NCBI GenBank assembly: GCA_900539655.1
Contig: UQCR01000007.1
Coordinates: 48,488-112,487, forward strand
Reading direction: 5' to 3'
From: an uncultured Robinsoniella sp.
GTDB lineage: Bacteria; Bacillota; Clostridia; Lachnospirales; Lachnospiraceae
DNA: 64,000 bases
Positions within the stretch are counted from its first letter, which is position 1, and each line of letters begins with the position of its first letter. Positions 27,125-35,289 of this stretch are shown one piece after another. The notes under the pieces are model-generated. The model worked only from the letters and a program-made list of their open reading frames with translations. It was not told the origin of the DNA and did no database searches. The translations under genes were made by a program, and so were the position numbers.

Positions 27125-27151
27125 AGAAGCGGGCCCTTTGTGGTCCGCTTC
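27125..27151 (+). terminator. Weak hairpin after the sialidase gene
   Basis: GAAGCGG(GCC) pairs with (GGT)CCGCTTC a few bases after the sialidase stop. There is no T-tract, so its role as a terminator is doubtful; it may protect the mRNA 3' end. Confidence 0.45.
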
Positions 27152-27282
27152 CTGGAGTTCTGGCGCATAATCTTTTTGGAAAAGAGTTTGCGGTAGGAAA
27201 AAGGTGCCCTGTAATATAAAATCAGTTTATATGTAAAGAGAAAAGAGGAATGAGCTTATGATGAAACCCAATTACAATGCGT

Positions 27283-27331
27283 AGCAAAAGCTATTGCATT
27301 ATAAAACGAATATGATGAAATAGCTTTTGCT
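27283..27331 (+). repeat. 13-bp inverted repeat upstream of the DUF1062 gene
   Basis: AGCAAAAGCTATT (27283-27295) and its exact complement AATAGCTTTTGCT (27319-27331) flank a 23-nt loop, 36 bp before the DUF1062 start. There is no T-run, so it is not a standard terminator. It could be an operator or an mRNA stem. Confidence 0.6.
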
Positions 27332-27367
27332 GATCCGGCGTAAGACAATTACACTTAGGAGATGCAT

Positions 27368-27967
27368 ATGAGCTATTTATTAGAAAACAACAATTTAAAG
27401 AACTGTGAATGGGAGATTATCCCGGATGCAGGGCCTGAGATTATCAGGAATTGCTCCAAATGCAAAGTCAAATCAAACTTTGTCAATACCGGCAGTTTCA
27501 GAGTTAACGCAAATGGAAACCGGGTAGATGTATGGCTGATTTATCAATGCAGCAAATGTAAGACCACATACAATATAACCATTTATGAGCGGATTTCTCC
27601 AAAGAAAATCCCCAGAGATGAATATGAAGGGTTTTTAGCAAATGATTCGCAGCTGGCTCTGAAATATAGTTTCGACAGTAATATTTTAAAGAGAGAAAAA
27701 GCGGAAATCAGTATGCCAAAGGAGGCATACCATATCAGCAAAAGAGTCTTGAATGTAGATATTCCAGTTTCGGAAAAGGAAAGGCAGATTATTATCCGCA
27801 ATCCCTATCAGATTAAAATCCGCCTGGACAAGCTGCTGGCTGGAGAACTGGACATTTCAAGAACTGCTGTCAGGCAGGCAATGAAAGAAAATCTCGTAGC
27901 AGGGATAGATGGGGAAAACCTGGAGAAGGCATTTGCCATGGATGGAATGGCTGTTATATGGAAGTGA
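27368..27967 (+). CDS. DUF1062 family protein
   Basis: A 199-residue cytosolic protein of the DUF1062 family, function unknown. Two CxxC pairs suggest a zinc ribbon: CSKCKVKSNF (near residue 28) and CSKCKTTYN (near 61), separated by the family hallmark FRVNANGNRVDVWLIYQC. The second half contains a segment resembling an S4-like RNA-binding helix pair (IRLDKLLAGELDISRTAVRQAMKENLV). The ATG at 27368 is chosen because AGGAG sits 6 nt upstream, while the ATG at 27362 abuts it. It stands alone between a 13-bp inverted repeat and a terminator. A role in RNA binding is inference. Confidence 0.85.
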   Translation: MSYLLENNNLKNCEWEIIPDAGPEIIRNCSKCKVKSNFVNTGSFRVNANGNRVDVWLIYQCSKCKTTYNITIYERISPKKIPRDEYEGFLANDSQLALKYSFDSNILKREKAEISMPKEAYHISKRVLNVDIPVSEKERQIIIRNPYQIKIRLDKLLAGELDISRTAVRQAMKENLVAGIDGENLEKAFAMDGMAVIWK

Positions 27968-27995
27968 ACCGGCAATGAGGATAAAGGGTCAGAAG

Positions 27996-28037
27996 AAAGC
28001 TGTTATGCCTGATATAAGGGTATGGCAGCTTTTTTTT
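27996..28037 (+). terminator. Terminator after the DUF1062 gene
   Basis: AAAGCTG(TT)ATGCC (27996 onward) pairs with GGTATGGCAGCTTT (to 28032), followed by a run of T. Good intrinsic terminator. Confidence 0.85.
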
Positions 28038-28076
28038 TATTTGTGGTATTAATATGTTAAAATAATTAAAATTACT

Positions 28077-28105
28077 TGAAGGTTTTTAGTGGAGAGGTTC
28101 GTCTA
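28077..28105 (+). promoter_or_regulatory. ECF-type promoter of the sigma factor operon
   Basis: TGAAGG(TTTTT) at 28077 and CGTCTA at 28100-28105 are separated by 17 bp. They resemble the TGAAAC/CGTC promoters read by extracytoplasmic-function sigma factors such as SigV and SigM, and lie about 50 bp upstream of the sigma gene. This suggests autoregulation. Confidence 0.6.
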
Positions 28106-28155
28106 ATGAGTGTAAGACATTAAAGATTGGCCAATCTAAGCGGGGAGGTAAGACA

Positions 28156-28689
28156 TTGGATGTTCTGATTAAAAAAGCACGCAGGAAGGATCCCGATGCA
28201 TTTGTTGCGTTAATGGAACAGAATATGCAGAATATGTACAAGGTTGCAAAAGCATACCTGAAAAATGATGAAGATGTTGCGGATGCCGTACAGGATACCA
28301 TATTAAGCTGTTTCGAAAAAATAGGAGATTTAAAACAGAATAAATATTTTAAAACCTGGATGATCCGTATACTGATCAACAAGTGCAAAGATATACTGCG
28401 AAAGAAAAAGGGTATGTTACTGACAGAAGAGGTGCCGGAGATTCCAATATGGGACCAGGAATATAGCAATATGGAGTGGAATGAACTGATTAAAGATATG
28501 GATGAAAAGTACCGTATGATTCTGTTGCTGTATTATCTGGAGGGCTTTAATACCAGAGAGATAGCTGGAATTCTGGATATGAATGAGAAGACGGTACAAA
28601 CGAGACTGGCAAGGGGAAGGAAATTATTTTCCGCAGAGTATTTAAAACAAGGAGGTCAATTACATGAACCGACAGGAACAAGAATTTAA
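28156..28689 (+). CDS. ECF RNA polymerase sigma factor
   Basis: A 177-residue sigma-70 family factor of ECF type. Region 2 spans about residues 15-85 (QNMYKVAKAYLKNDEDVADAVQDTILSCFEKIGDLK, then FKTWMIRILINKCKDILR, which contains the -10-contacting helices). Region 4 is about 110-165 (KYRMILLLYYLEGFNTREIAGILDMNEKTVQTRLARGRK, the helix-turn-helix for the -35 box). It starts with TTG, 7 nt after GGGGAGG. It overlaps its anti-sigma gene by 26 bp. The architecture resembles SigV/RsiV, which responds to cell-envelope stress; the actual signal is unknown. Confidence 0.92.
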   Translation: MDVLIKKARRKDPDAFVALMEQNMQNMYKVAKAYLKNDEDVADAVQDTILSCFEKIGDLKQNKYFKTWMIRILINKCKDILRKKKGMLLTEEVPEIPIWDQEYSNMEWNELIKDMDEKYRMILLLYYLEGFNTREIAGILDMNEKTVQTRLARGRKLFSAEYLKQGGQLHEPTGTRI

Positions 28690-30088
28690 GGATAAATTAA
28701 ACGAAGACATTAAGATACCAAAAGTAGTTCAGAATAAAGCAGATGATGCATTTCGAACGATAAAAAGCAGCAGCAGGAGCAAGGCCGGGAATTCAAGGAG
28801 TTTTCAAAAGAAGATCCTGGTGGCAGCGGGCAGTATCGCGGCGGTATTTGCAGCATTCTTTGTATTTGGCATGGCAAATCCCGTTATGGCAAGCCAGTTG
28901 CCTATTATTGGTCATATATTTGAACAGATGCAGGAGAACTATAGTTATCCTGGAGATTTTAATTCAGTAGCGGAGACGTTGGGCGGGAATACACAGGAGA
29001 ATCAGGCTGGAGTGGTTGATTCTAAGGAGGAGAAAGGGGCAGCTGCAAATCAGGCAGACGCATCCTTGCAGGAAGAAACAAATCTCACCGAACCAAACCA
29101 GTATACTCAGACTGCTGATGGAGTTACCATGACTTTATCGGAATTATACTGCAATGACCAGGCGCTTTATATGACTCTTGAATTAACCAGTGAGAAAGCT
29201 TTTCCGGTATCTGAAATATTTGCAGACAGTGAGACTAACCAGCCGAACATAAGCTTTTTAACGAGTGAAAAATACAGTTTCAGCGAAAATCCACAGGATC
29301 AGCTATATTATTTGGAAGGCAAGTTTGTAGATGATTATACATATGCAGGTATCATCCGCATTGACTACAAGCTGGCATCAAGAGTAGTGTCGGATGAAGC
29401 ACTTCAGGAATATAATACTGCGTATCAGGCAGCGGAAGCAGAAGGTAGAGATCCATTGAAAGAGGATATAGAGCTTAATGTTCAGAATCTGGAAGTTCCT
29501 GATAATTTCAAGTTGAATCTGGATATTCAGAAAATTATTGCAAGCAAAGCAAACCCGGATGTGTGGGATTCCGGCTATACAGGAGATGAACTGGCGGCCA
29601 TGTCGGATGAGGAGTGGAGAAATGTCATGAAGCAGCAGCCTGCCGAGTGGAACCAGTTCCCCAATGAGCATGAAAATATCTGGTGGAACGGCTCATGGAG
29701 TTTTGACCTGGATATCAATGTTGACAGAAGCAGAACAAATGTGATCGAAATTAATACTGAAAATGAGAATGGCGTAGGAATAAAATCCGTAGAAATTACC
29801 CCATTTGAATTAAAGGTAAATCAGTTAAATGAAGGTTCTACAAAAGCAGCCGATACATTCCCGGTTGTACTGGATGCTAATGGAAAAATGCTTCCTTATG
29901 GTAACAGCAGTAATGTTACGGATTATGCCGTACACGGAGTGGATATTTCAAAAATAGATATCTATTTATGCGATTATATAGAGTATATGGATGAGATCAA
30001 GGGGCATAAAACAGAGGATAATTTCAAACAGATTTTAGATGAAAGAGCTGTTTATCACACAACTGTAGAGACGGGGATTACCCAATAA
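28664..30088 (+). CDS. Membrane-anchored anti-sigma factor, DUF4179-type
   Basis: 474 residues. A ~45-residue cytosolic N-terminus (MNRQEQEFKDKLNEDIKIPK) should bind the sigma factor. One membrane helix follows (residues ~48-70, KILVAAGSIAAVFAAFFVFGM), then an extracellular domain of about 400 residues. Its first part (NPVMASQLPIIGHIFEQMQENY) is the DUF4179 signature, followed by an acidic Gln/Glu-rich linker and a beta-rich domain with WWNGSWSFDLDINVD. AACAAGGAGGTC precedes the ATG inside the sigma gene. It probably holds the sigma factor inactive until envelope stress triggers proteolysis (family knowledge). Confidence 0.85.
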   Translation: MNRQEQEFKDKLNEDIKIPKVVQNKADDAFRTIKSSSRSKAGNSRSFQKKILVAAGSIAAVFAAFFVFGMANPVMASQLPIIGHIFEQMQENYSYPGDFNSVAETLGGNTQENQAGVVDSKEEKGAAANQADASLQEETNLTEPNQYTQTADGVTMTLSELYCNDQALYMTLELTSEKAFPVSEIFADSETNQPNISFLTSEKYSFSENPQDQLYYLEGKFVDDYTYAGIIRIDYKLASRVVSDEALQEYNTAYQAAEAEGRDPLKEDIELNVQNLEVPDNFKLNLDIQKIIASKANPDVWDSGYTGDELAAMSDEEWRNVMKQQPAEWNQFPNEHENIWWNGSWSFDLDINVDRSRTNVIEINTENENGVGIKSVEITPFELKVNQLNEGSTKAADTFPVVLDANGKMLPYGNSSNVTDYAVHGVDISKIDIYLCDYIEYMDEIKGHKTEDNFKQILDERAVYHTTVETGITQ

Positions 30089-30154
30089 CGATATTTCCGG
30101 ACGATCATTCTGTAGCAGGATTACAAATAACTCCGTAAACGAGAAAAACGTGTA

Positions 30155-30183
30155 TTGACACAAAATCATTTTACAGCTAAGAT
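30155..30183 (+). promoter_or_regulatory. guaA promoter
   Basis: TTGACA (30155-30160), 17 bp, TAAGAT (30178-30183). The upstream in-frame start at 30155 coincides with this -35 box, so translation must begin at 30215. Confidence 0.75.
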
Positions 30184-30214
30184 ATTTCTATACACATACG
30201 GAGGAGGAACAATA

Positions 30215-31522
30215 ATGAAGCAAGATATGATTGTTATTTTAGATTTAGGCAGTACAGAAAATACGGTGTTAGCCAGGGCGATTCGTGACCTTGGTGTATA
30301 TAGTGAGATTTATCCGCATGATATTACGAAGGCGGAACTGCAGGCATTGCCAAATGTAAAGGGAATCATTATAAATGGCGGACCAAACCATATGGTAGAT
30401 GGCGTTCGTATCGATGTATTGCCGGAAATCTATGAAGCAGGGTATCCTGTTATGTCGGCAGGACATGAACTGGCTAAATGCGATGTGTCTCTAAATGAGT
30501 GGCCGGAGGACGAAGAGGCATTTATAGAATGTCTGAAGCCATTCGTCTTTGATACCTGTCATGCAGAAGCAAACTGGAATATGAAAAATTTCGTAGAAGA
30601 CCAGATCGAACTGGTAAAACGCCAGGTAGGAGATAAGAAAGTACTGCTTGCACTGTCCGGAGGAGTAGACAGCTCTGTAGTTGCTGCCTTATTATTAAAA
30701 GCAATTGGTGACCAGCTGGTATGCGTACATGTAAATCATGGCCTCATGCGTAAGGGAGAATCAGAAAGCGTTGTAGAGGTATTCAAAAACCAACTGAATG
30801 CAAATCTGGTCTATGTTGATGCCAGCGAACGTTTCCTGAAGAAACTGGAAAATGTAAGCGATCCGGAACAGAAAAGAAAGATTATCGGTTCAGAGTTCAT
30901 CCGCGTATTTGAAGAAGAAGCGCGCAAACTGGAAGGTATTGATTACTTAGGACAGGGAACAATCTATCCTGATATTGTAGAGAGCGGAACCAAAACAGCA
31001 AAAATGGTAAAATCCCATCACAATGTAGGCGGGCTTCCTGAAGATATGAAGTTTGGCTTAGTAGAGCCCCTGAAACAATTATTTAAAGACGAAGTAAGAG
31101 CCTGCGGATTAGAACTTGGATTGCCGGATGGCATGGTATTCCGCCAGCCTTTCCCAGGTCCGGGATTAGGAGTAAGATGCCTTGGCGCAATCACCAGAGA
31201 GCGCCTGGAAGCTGTACGGGAATCAGATGCAATCCTCCGGGAAGAATTCGAAACAGCAGGTCTTGACAAAACGGTATGGCAGTATTTTACGGTGGTACCC
31301 GACTTTAAATCAGTTGGTGTAAGAGATAATGCAAGATGCTTTGAATATCCGGTTATCATTCGTGCAGTCAACACCATAGATGCCATGAGCGCAACAATTG
31401 AACAGGTAGACTGGCAGGTATTGCTGAAGATCACGGATAGAATTTTAAAAGAAGTAAAGAATGTAAATCGAGTATGTTATGATATGAGTCCGAAGCCTAC
31501 TGCTACGATTGAGTGGGAATAA
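30215..31522 (+). CDS. guaA: GMP synthase with a shortened, Cys-less glutaminase domain
   Basis: A 435-residue enzyme converting XMP to GMP with ATP and ammonia; full-length GuaA is about 510-525 residues. The ATP-pyrophosphatase P-loop LALSGGVDSSVV is at ~146-157 rather than ~230. The C-terminal dimerisation domain is intact (RQPFPGPGLGVRCLG, and the ending NRVCYDMSPKPTATIEWE). The N-terminal class I amidotransferase domain is cut short: GGPNHMVD is kept, but where PVLGICYGHQ is expected the sequence reads YPVMSAGHELA, without the nucleophile Cys, and the His/Glu segment is missing. It is likely ammonia-dependent or fed by a separate glutaminase. GAGGAGG lies 7 nt before ATG 30215. Confidence 0.9.
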   Translation: MKQDMIVILDLGSTENTVLARAIRDLGVYSEIYPHDITKAELQALPNVKGIIINGGPNHMVDGVRIDVLPEIYEAGYPVMSAGHELAKCDVSLNEWPEDEEAFIECLKPFVFDTCHAEANWNMKNFVEDQIELVKRQVGDKKVLLALSGGVDSSVVAALLLKAIGDQLVCVHVNHGLMRKGESESVVEVFKNQLNANLVYVDASERFLKKLENVSDPEQKRKIIGSEFIRVFEEEARKLEGIDYLGQGTIYPDIVESGTKTAKMVKSHHNVGGLPEDMKFGLVEPLKQLFKDEVRACGLELGLPDGMVFRQPFPGPGLGVRCLGAITRERLEAVRESDAILREEFETAGLDKTVWQYFTVVPDFKSVGVRDNARCFEYPVIIRAVNTIDAMSATIEQVDWQVLLKITDRILKEVKNVNRVCYDMSPKPTATIEWE

Positions 31523-31528
31523 GAATTA

Positions 31529-31599
31529 TCCCGAGAACCGCTAAAACAGGCGGTGTACCACTGAAAAAAGAAAGAATCTTTTTCGTCTATTCCTCGGGA
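31529..31599 (+). other. Three-way-junction RNA fold directly after guaA
   Basis: TCCCGAG (31529-31535) pairs with CTCGGGA (31593-31599). Inside are ACCGC/GCGGT (31537-31541 with 31550-31554) and GAAAAAG/CTTTTTC (31563-31570 with 31578-31584). The fold starts 7 nt after the guaA stop and is followed by a separate terminator. It may be a 3' UTR element or small RNA. I do not recognise the class. Confidence 0.45.
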
Positions 31600-31619
31600 A
31601 GGTCTTGTCAGACATGAAA

Positions 31620-31656
31620 TATAAGGCGGGTGCCCAGCCAGGGTTCCCGCCTTATA
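31620..31656. terminator. Bidirectional terminator between guaA and the glycosidase gene
   Basis: TATAAGGCGGG (31620-31630) pairs with CCCGCCTTATA (31646-31656), 11 bp perfect, between two convergent genes. The minus-strand gene ends at 31660. The flanks are AT-rich rather than pure T-runs. Confidence 0.75.
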
Positions 31657-31659
31657 TAA

Positions 31660-34600
31660 TTAGTAAAAGCCTATCTCACAGATTGTCCGTTCATTGTATT
31701 TCACAATGCGTAAGGAAGAGGTCTCCACTGGCTCAGGAAAGGTCAGATACATCATTTTCCAGTTTCCGGTCAGCGTATCGCTTGCGAGTAATTCCCCGGT
31801 TTCATTGTTATAAATCTCAAAATTTCCATTGTTTAAGCCCCAGCCAACAAAGATCCCGGCTTTGGTGATAGTAGCTGGCTCCGGAAAAGTCACAACAGCA
31901 TCGTATGGAAATGACATGCCGCTGCCCCAGATATTGGAGAAGTTAGTGGCAAATTTGGCATCCTTGCTTACCGCCTCACCGTCATTTGCCGGAAGCAGAT
32001 TCTGTTCGTCAAACAATTTCTGGAATGCCTGGTCAACTGTCTGGGGATTTTTGGAGCTCCTGCTTAAGTTGTCAACATCTACAGAGGCAATTTCCTTAAG
32101 AGTCAGTTCGGATGTCGCTGCCGCTCCGATTTCACCTGGGACAGGTTCTGCATCAATTCCGACACGGCGCTGCTCAGGATATCCGTAGAATGCAAGCTCA
32201 TTCAGCTTCGCGTCATCGTATTTGACAATACGGATGCGGTTGGTGTGCACTGGTTCCGAGGTCATCGGGACAAGATCCCAGGTATTGTAAGTATTCAGTT
32301 TGGATGAATAGATGAGCTCGCCGGTCATGTCATCGAGAATATCCATCTGTCCGGTTCCATATGTATCAAAGATTCCGATATATGTAATTGTGTAAATATC
32401 ATCGAAGGTCAGGATACAGTCGTAAGGATATGCGCGGTCCTTATGAACAGCTATGGCAGACATTTCAGTAGTTGGATTCACCCGTGTCTTGATCCACGGA
32501 GTCTCTGCAGTTTTATCTGAAGTCTGTTCGTCAAACAGATGCCAGAACTGTGTCAGCATAAAGTTATCGGAAGATGGCTGTCCGCCTTCCGCTACATTTA
32601 CAACTTCCTTGTTGTCAAATGTAATTGTATCGATGCTTCCACGCTGCTCCCCGAGGCGCATCTGCTGCACCTGGATACGCTGCTGAGGGAATGGATCATT
32701 TTCCACATCCTGACCGCTTGTCTTAACGAAAACAGGTGTTTCGCTGACCTGAATCGTCACTGTACCTTCGGAAGAGACAGGGAGGATTTCCTTGCTGCCT
32801 TCCTTAAAACGGTCGCTTGGCATCACTTGAATTGCTTTGTCAGGGCTTCCGACAGTCAATTGATAATCACTGATTTCACTGCCGTCTGCTGTTGGTGACC
32901 AAACAGCATAGATCACTTCTGATGTATCTCTGTCCTGGTAAGTATAGAGATATACGTTATCCTGTTCGTTGAAATCAATCAAGTCTGCATTCTTCAGTGT
33001 ATCTGTCGCACAGGACAGGTAGTACCAGGAAGTCTTCTTGTCCCAGTCCCCTTTTCCGGTTGTCAGCCCGCTGTTGGCGTAGACTCCGCTCCACTCATCG
33101 CGAAGCATAAACATAGACATACGGTCCAGTCCCTCACGTTCTCCAACCAGAAATGCGCGGAGAAGGCGTTCTGCCCTTGCTTTGGCATATTCCGGGTTCT
33201 GATGGGAATCAACACCTTCGATTTTCTTGTCATCCGCCACAATATCAAACTCCGACAGCCAGACATCTCTTCCAGGCGCATTCTCATTCGTCCATTCGAT
33301 AATGTTGCGGGCATTCTGGCGGAAATCGGAATTTTCCGGTGCCTCAGTGTCTGTGATGTAGTCATGATAATTGATTGTGTCCAAGGCAAATTTGCCATCG
33401 GTACGGTTATAGTCAAACCATGATTTCATCAGGGACAGATATTCCACGGCGCGGTCACCGCCGGCAACGCCGCCCATCACAAGTTTGAAGTTCGGGTCAG
33501 CCGTCTTGACGCCTGCATTTGGAACCGTTCCCTCATGTCCGTCATAATCAGTGCTAACCATTGCGGCATATTCATATGGATGGAAGTAGCTTTGCTTAGT
33601 CTCCCAGGTCTTGTCCTGTTCGTTCCATGTTTCAATTCCTTCAAGATAGTTCAAGCCCACCTGGATATCGCCGTCCCCAACATTTAATGTGGCAGGATCT
33701 ATATCTGTGTTTGAACCATAACGGGCAGCTAAATTATACATGGCATTTCCATGGAGAGCATAGGAGGCAGGGTCAAGTGTGTCCGCGCCGTCCTCAACAG
33801 GGATAGTGTTAAAAATATCTTTGATGTTTTCCCCATCGCCTACAAAATGGTCGTTGATTCCCTGCAGACAGGGGATCACAGAAATTCCCATCGACTGCAT
33901 TGTGCGGTAGAAATTATCCTTGTTCACAATGCGGTTGAAATAATGATTTCCCTCTTTGTCAGTCAGCCAGCTCCAGTTGTAATATTCACGTACATTTCCC
34001 AATGCGGATAATGCGGTGTATGGGTCATCGCAAAATGCATTGGCGCCGATTTTTACACCGGAAGTCAGGTTGTCCTTTGGCAGTTCGGCAGGTTTGGCCT
34101 GAGTCTTTTGTGTATCCTCTTCCGTAAGATCGCTGACTTTATATCCGTACAGCCCGATCTCATTGATTCCTGTGTCACTTCCGCTTGATGTTACACGGAT
34201 AAAGCGGGTAGCTGTGGCAGAATCGAAGTGGGCAACACGGTATGTCTTATAATAATTGGTCGGCAAAGTGCCCAACTCTGTCCAGCCAAACGGTTCTCCC
34301 TGAAACACGGTTATGGCAGGAGAGCCATTCATGTCCATATAGCCAATGTCACTGATTACATAATAGGCTCCAAGATCGATATAAAAACTTGGTGCCCCCC
34401 ACTCGATACGGTAGTTCGGCTGCCAGGTCTTTCCGCTGATATCAATTTTGGCAGCGGCAGGTGTAGCCGGAATCTGGTCCTGAGAGTCAAACAAGATCTC
34501 AGCTCCCCGCTTTGTGGCGGGAATGTGGGAAATGGATTCATTTACGATAGTAAAATTTGAAACATCCAGCTTTTCTGACACGTTGGCAGGGGCATCCTGC

Positions 34601-34668
34601 GCGGAAACTGACAGACCACACGATGCGGCCATAAAGATCGACAGTGCAAATAACCCTTTTCTTTTCAT
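31660..34668 (-). CDS. Secreted clan GH-A-like glycoside hydrolase with discoidin-like domains
   Basis: 1002 residues from the ATG at 34668, which has GGGAGGAAC upstream; in-frame ATGs further upstream are rejected. A signal peptide is present (KRKGLFALSIFMAASCGLSVSA). An F5/8C-like domain follows at ~60-185 (FYIDLGAYYVISDIGYMD, RFIRVTSSGSDTGINEIGLYG). A TIM-barrel catalytic domain at ~200-570 has an Asn-Glu pair in ETWNEQD (Glu350, probable acid/base) and WLSEFDI (Glu473, probable nucleophile), the spacing seen in GH39-like enzymes. Two further discoidin-like domains (~690-840 and ~870-1002) end in ELAFYGY and CEIGFY. It probably cleaves host or plant glycans outside the cell. Family assignment and substrate are open. 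Confidence 0.75.
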   Translation of the reverse strand: MKRKGLFALSIFMAASCGLSVSAQDAPANVSEKLDVSNFTIVNESISHIPATKRGAEILFDSQDQIPATPAAAKIDISGKTWQPNYRIEWGAPSFYIDLGAYYVISDIGYMDMNGSPAITVFQGEPFGWTELGTLPTNYYKTYRVAHFDSATATRFIRVTSSGSDTGINEIGLYGYKVSDLTEEDTQKTQAKPAELPKDNLTSGVKIGANAFCDDPYTALSALGNVREYYNWSWLTDKEGNHYFNRIVNKDNFYRTMQSMGISVIPCLQGINDHFVGDGENIKDIFNTIPVEDGADTLDPASYALHGNAMYNLAARYGSNTDIDPATLNVGDGDIQVGLNYLEGIETWNEQDKTWETKQSYFHPYEYAAMVSTDYDGHEGTVPNAGVKTADPNFKLVMGGVAGGDRAVEYLSLMKSWFDYNRTDGKFALDTINYHDYITDTEAPENSDFRQNARNIIEWTNENAPGRDVWLSEFDIVADDKKIEGVDSHQNPEYAKARAERLLRAFLVGEREGLDRMSMFMLRDEWSGVYANSGLTTGKGDWDKKTSWYYLSCATDTLKNADLIDFNEQDNVYLYTYQDRDTSEVIYAVWSPTADGSEISDYQLTVGSPDKAIQVMPSDRFKEGSKEILPVSSEGTVTIQVSETPVFVKTSGQDVENDPFPQQRIQVQQMRLGEQRGSIDTITFDNKEVVNVAEGGQPSSDNFMLTQFWHLFDEQTSDKTAETPWIKTRVNPTTEMSAIAVHKDRAYPYDCILTFDDIYTITYIGIFDTYGTGQMDILDDMTGELIYSSKLNTYNTWDLVPMTSEPVHTNRIRIVKYDDAKLNELAFYGYPEQRRVGIDAEPVPGEIGAAATSELTLKEIASVDVDNLSRSSKNPQTVDQAFQKLFDEQNLLPANDGEAVSKDAKFATNFSNIWGSGMSFPYDAVVTFPEPATITKAGIFVGWGLNNGNFEIYNNETGELLASDTLTGNWKMMYLTFPEPVETSSLRIVKYNERTICEIGFY

Positions 34669-35289
34669 ATAGTTCCTCCCTCTGTTCCTCATATCTCTAG
34701 TTGATATCATCATTATATATGAAGCAATGGAATATTTCAAATAAAATGACAAATTTTTACATTATATTATGGCTTTCTTTTAGACCCGGAACAGTTGATG
34801 AAAGTGCAATCTTATGCTATGATGAGTATTTTATAAAACGTTAATGTGAACACAGAAGAAATCCCCTGTGATAACATAGGAGAATACATAATGGTAAGCC
34901 AAAATGAGTCAATATATGCTGTTTACAAAGGAATTTGATTATGCAATACCATTTCTCTTAACCTTTTTTATTTTTGATGTAGCCAGGAGTGATCAGACAG
35001 TGCCGTTGACCAGGGCAGCCCAGTGGCTTAGACCGTTATAGCAAGTGGATAGTGCGTAGAATCGGTCACATTGCTTCACTTAGACTTTGGAGGGTTTCAC
35101 CTTTTATCGATTGATACGGATTGACAGGCAGATTGTTCATTAATTTAGATGAGTAGTTGTACTGGTTGTGGTACAATAAACAAAAGGCAATGCATATAAG
35201 GTAAATAAAGCAAACATGAGGCAACTCATCAATCTCGCTTGAAAAATTGATTTGAATGATTGTAATCGAGCGTAATAAGGAGAAAAAAT
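34669..35289. other. 621-bp gap: promoter region and degenerate DNA
   Basis: The gap between the divergent glycosidase and diguanylate cyclase genes. It must hold both promoters, but I could not assign a convincing -35/-10 pair. A 15-codon ORF at 34891 and an 81-codon minus-strand ORF (35066-35311) look spurious: no family resemblance, and the latter overlaps the next gene. No known element was recognised. Confidence 0.4.

Noticed and set aside
34753..35289. Insertion sequence remnant in the large gap
   Set aside because: No terminal inverted repeats, target duplication or transposase motif could be seen.
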